Source: an uncultured Lysobacterales bacterium
GTDB taxonomy: Bacteria > Pseudomonadota > Gammaproteobacteria > Xanthomonadales > SZUA-36
Length of the DNA stretch: 6,063 nucleotides
NCBI GenBank assembly: GCA_937995275.1
Contig: CALKKN010000088.1
Coordinates: 1 to 6,063 of the forward strand
Direction: 5' to 3'
Shown in pieces: positions 6,036 to 6,063 of this stretch (position 1 is the first letter of the stretch; the number at the start of each line of letters is the position of its first letter). A model generated the notes under the pieces. The model had not been told where the DNA came from and searched no databases. It saw only the letters and a program-made list of their open reading frames with translations. The position numbers were made by a program, and so were the translations under genes.

Positions 6036-6063
6036 CCGCGAACACCATAACCGCCCGCCGGGG

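Overview
The window is a GC-rich, gene-dense stretch of bacterial chromosome. Its gene content and order point to a gammaproteobacterium. The clearest hint is tyrS lying divergent from an M23 peptidase gene followed by a trace of anmK, an order known from Pseudomonas and relatives. No phage, IS element, CRISPR array or RNA gene is visible.

Left half (1-1923), minus strand: a tight run reading leftwards. It holds tyrosyl-tRNA synthetase (tyrS), an MTH1-like NUDIX hydrolase 19 bases later, and the first 54 codons of an exported M19 membrane-dipeptidase-type protein, which starts 2 bases after the NUDIX stop and runs off the window. Centre (1924-2069): a 146-base divergent intergenic region with an 8-base-arm inverted repeat next to the start of the following gene.

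Right half (2070-6035), plus strand: a wax ester synthase/diacylglycerol acyltransferase (WS/DGAT) gene; a short, structured spacer with a three-copy tandem repeat, a terminator-like stem and a promoter-like pair; a membrane-anchored M23 murein endopeptidase; a decayed remnant of anmK (anhydro-N-acetylmuramic acid kinase) overlapping the peptidase stop; a yccF-type membrane protein with an internal duplication; and a DUF924 protein whose start overlaps the yccF stop.

Themes: translation (tyrS), nucleotide-pool sanitation (NUDIX), storage lipid synthesis (WS/DGAT) and cell-wall turnover (M23 and the lost anmK). Most of the window is ordinary housekeeping. The most notable points are the anmK remnant, which seems to keep both ends of the gene but not its ~1 kb middle; the WS/DGAT gene sitting inside the usual tyrS/M23 divergent pair; and the repeat, hairpin and promoter arrangement at 3479-3577. 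I see no convincing new multi-gene system.
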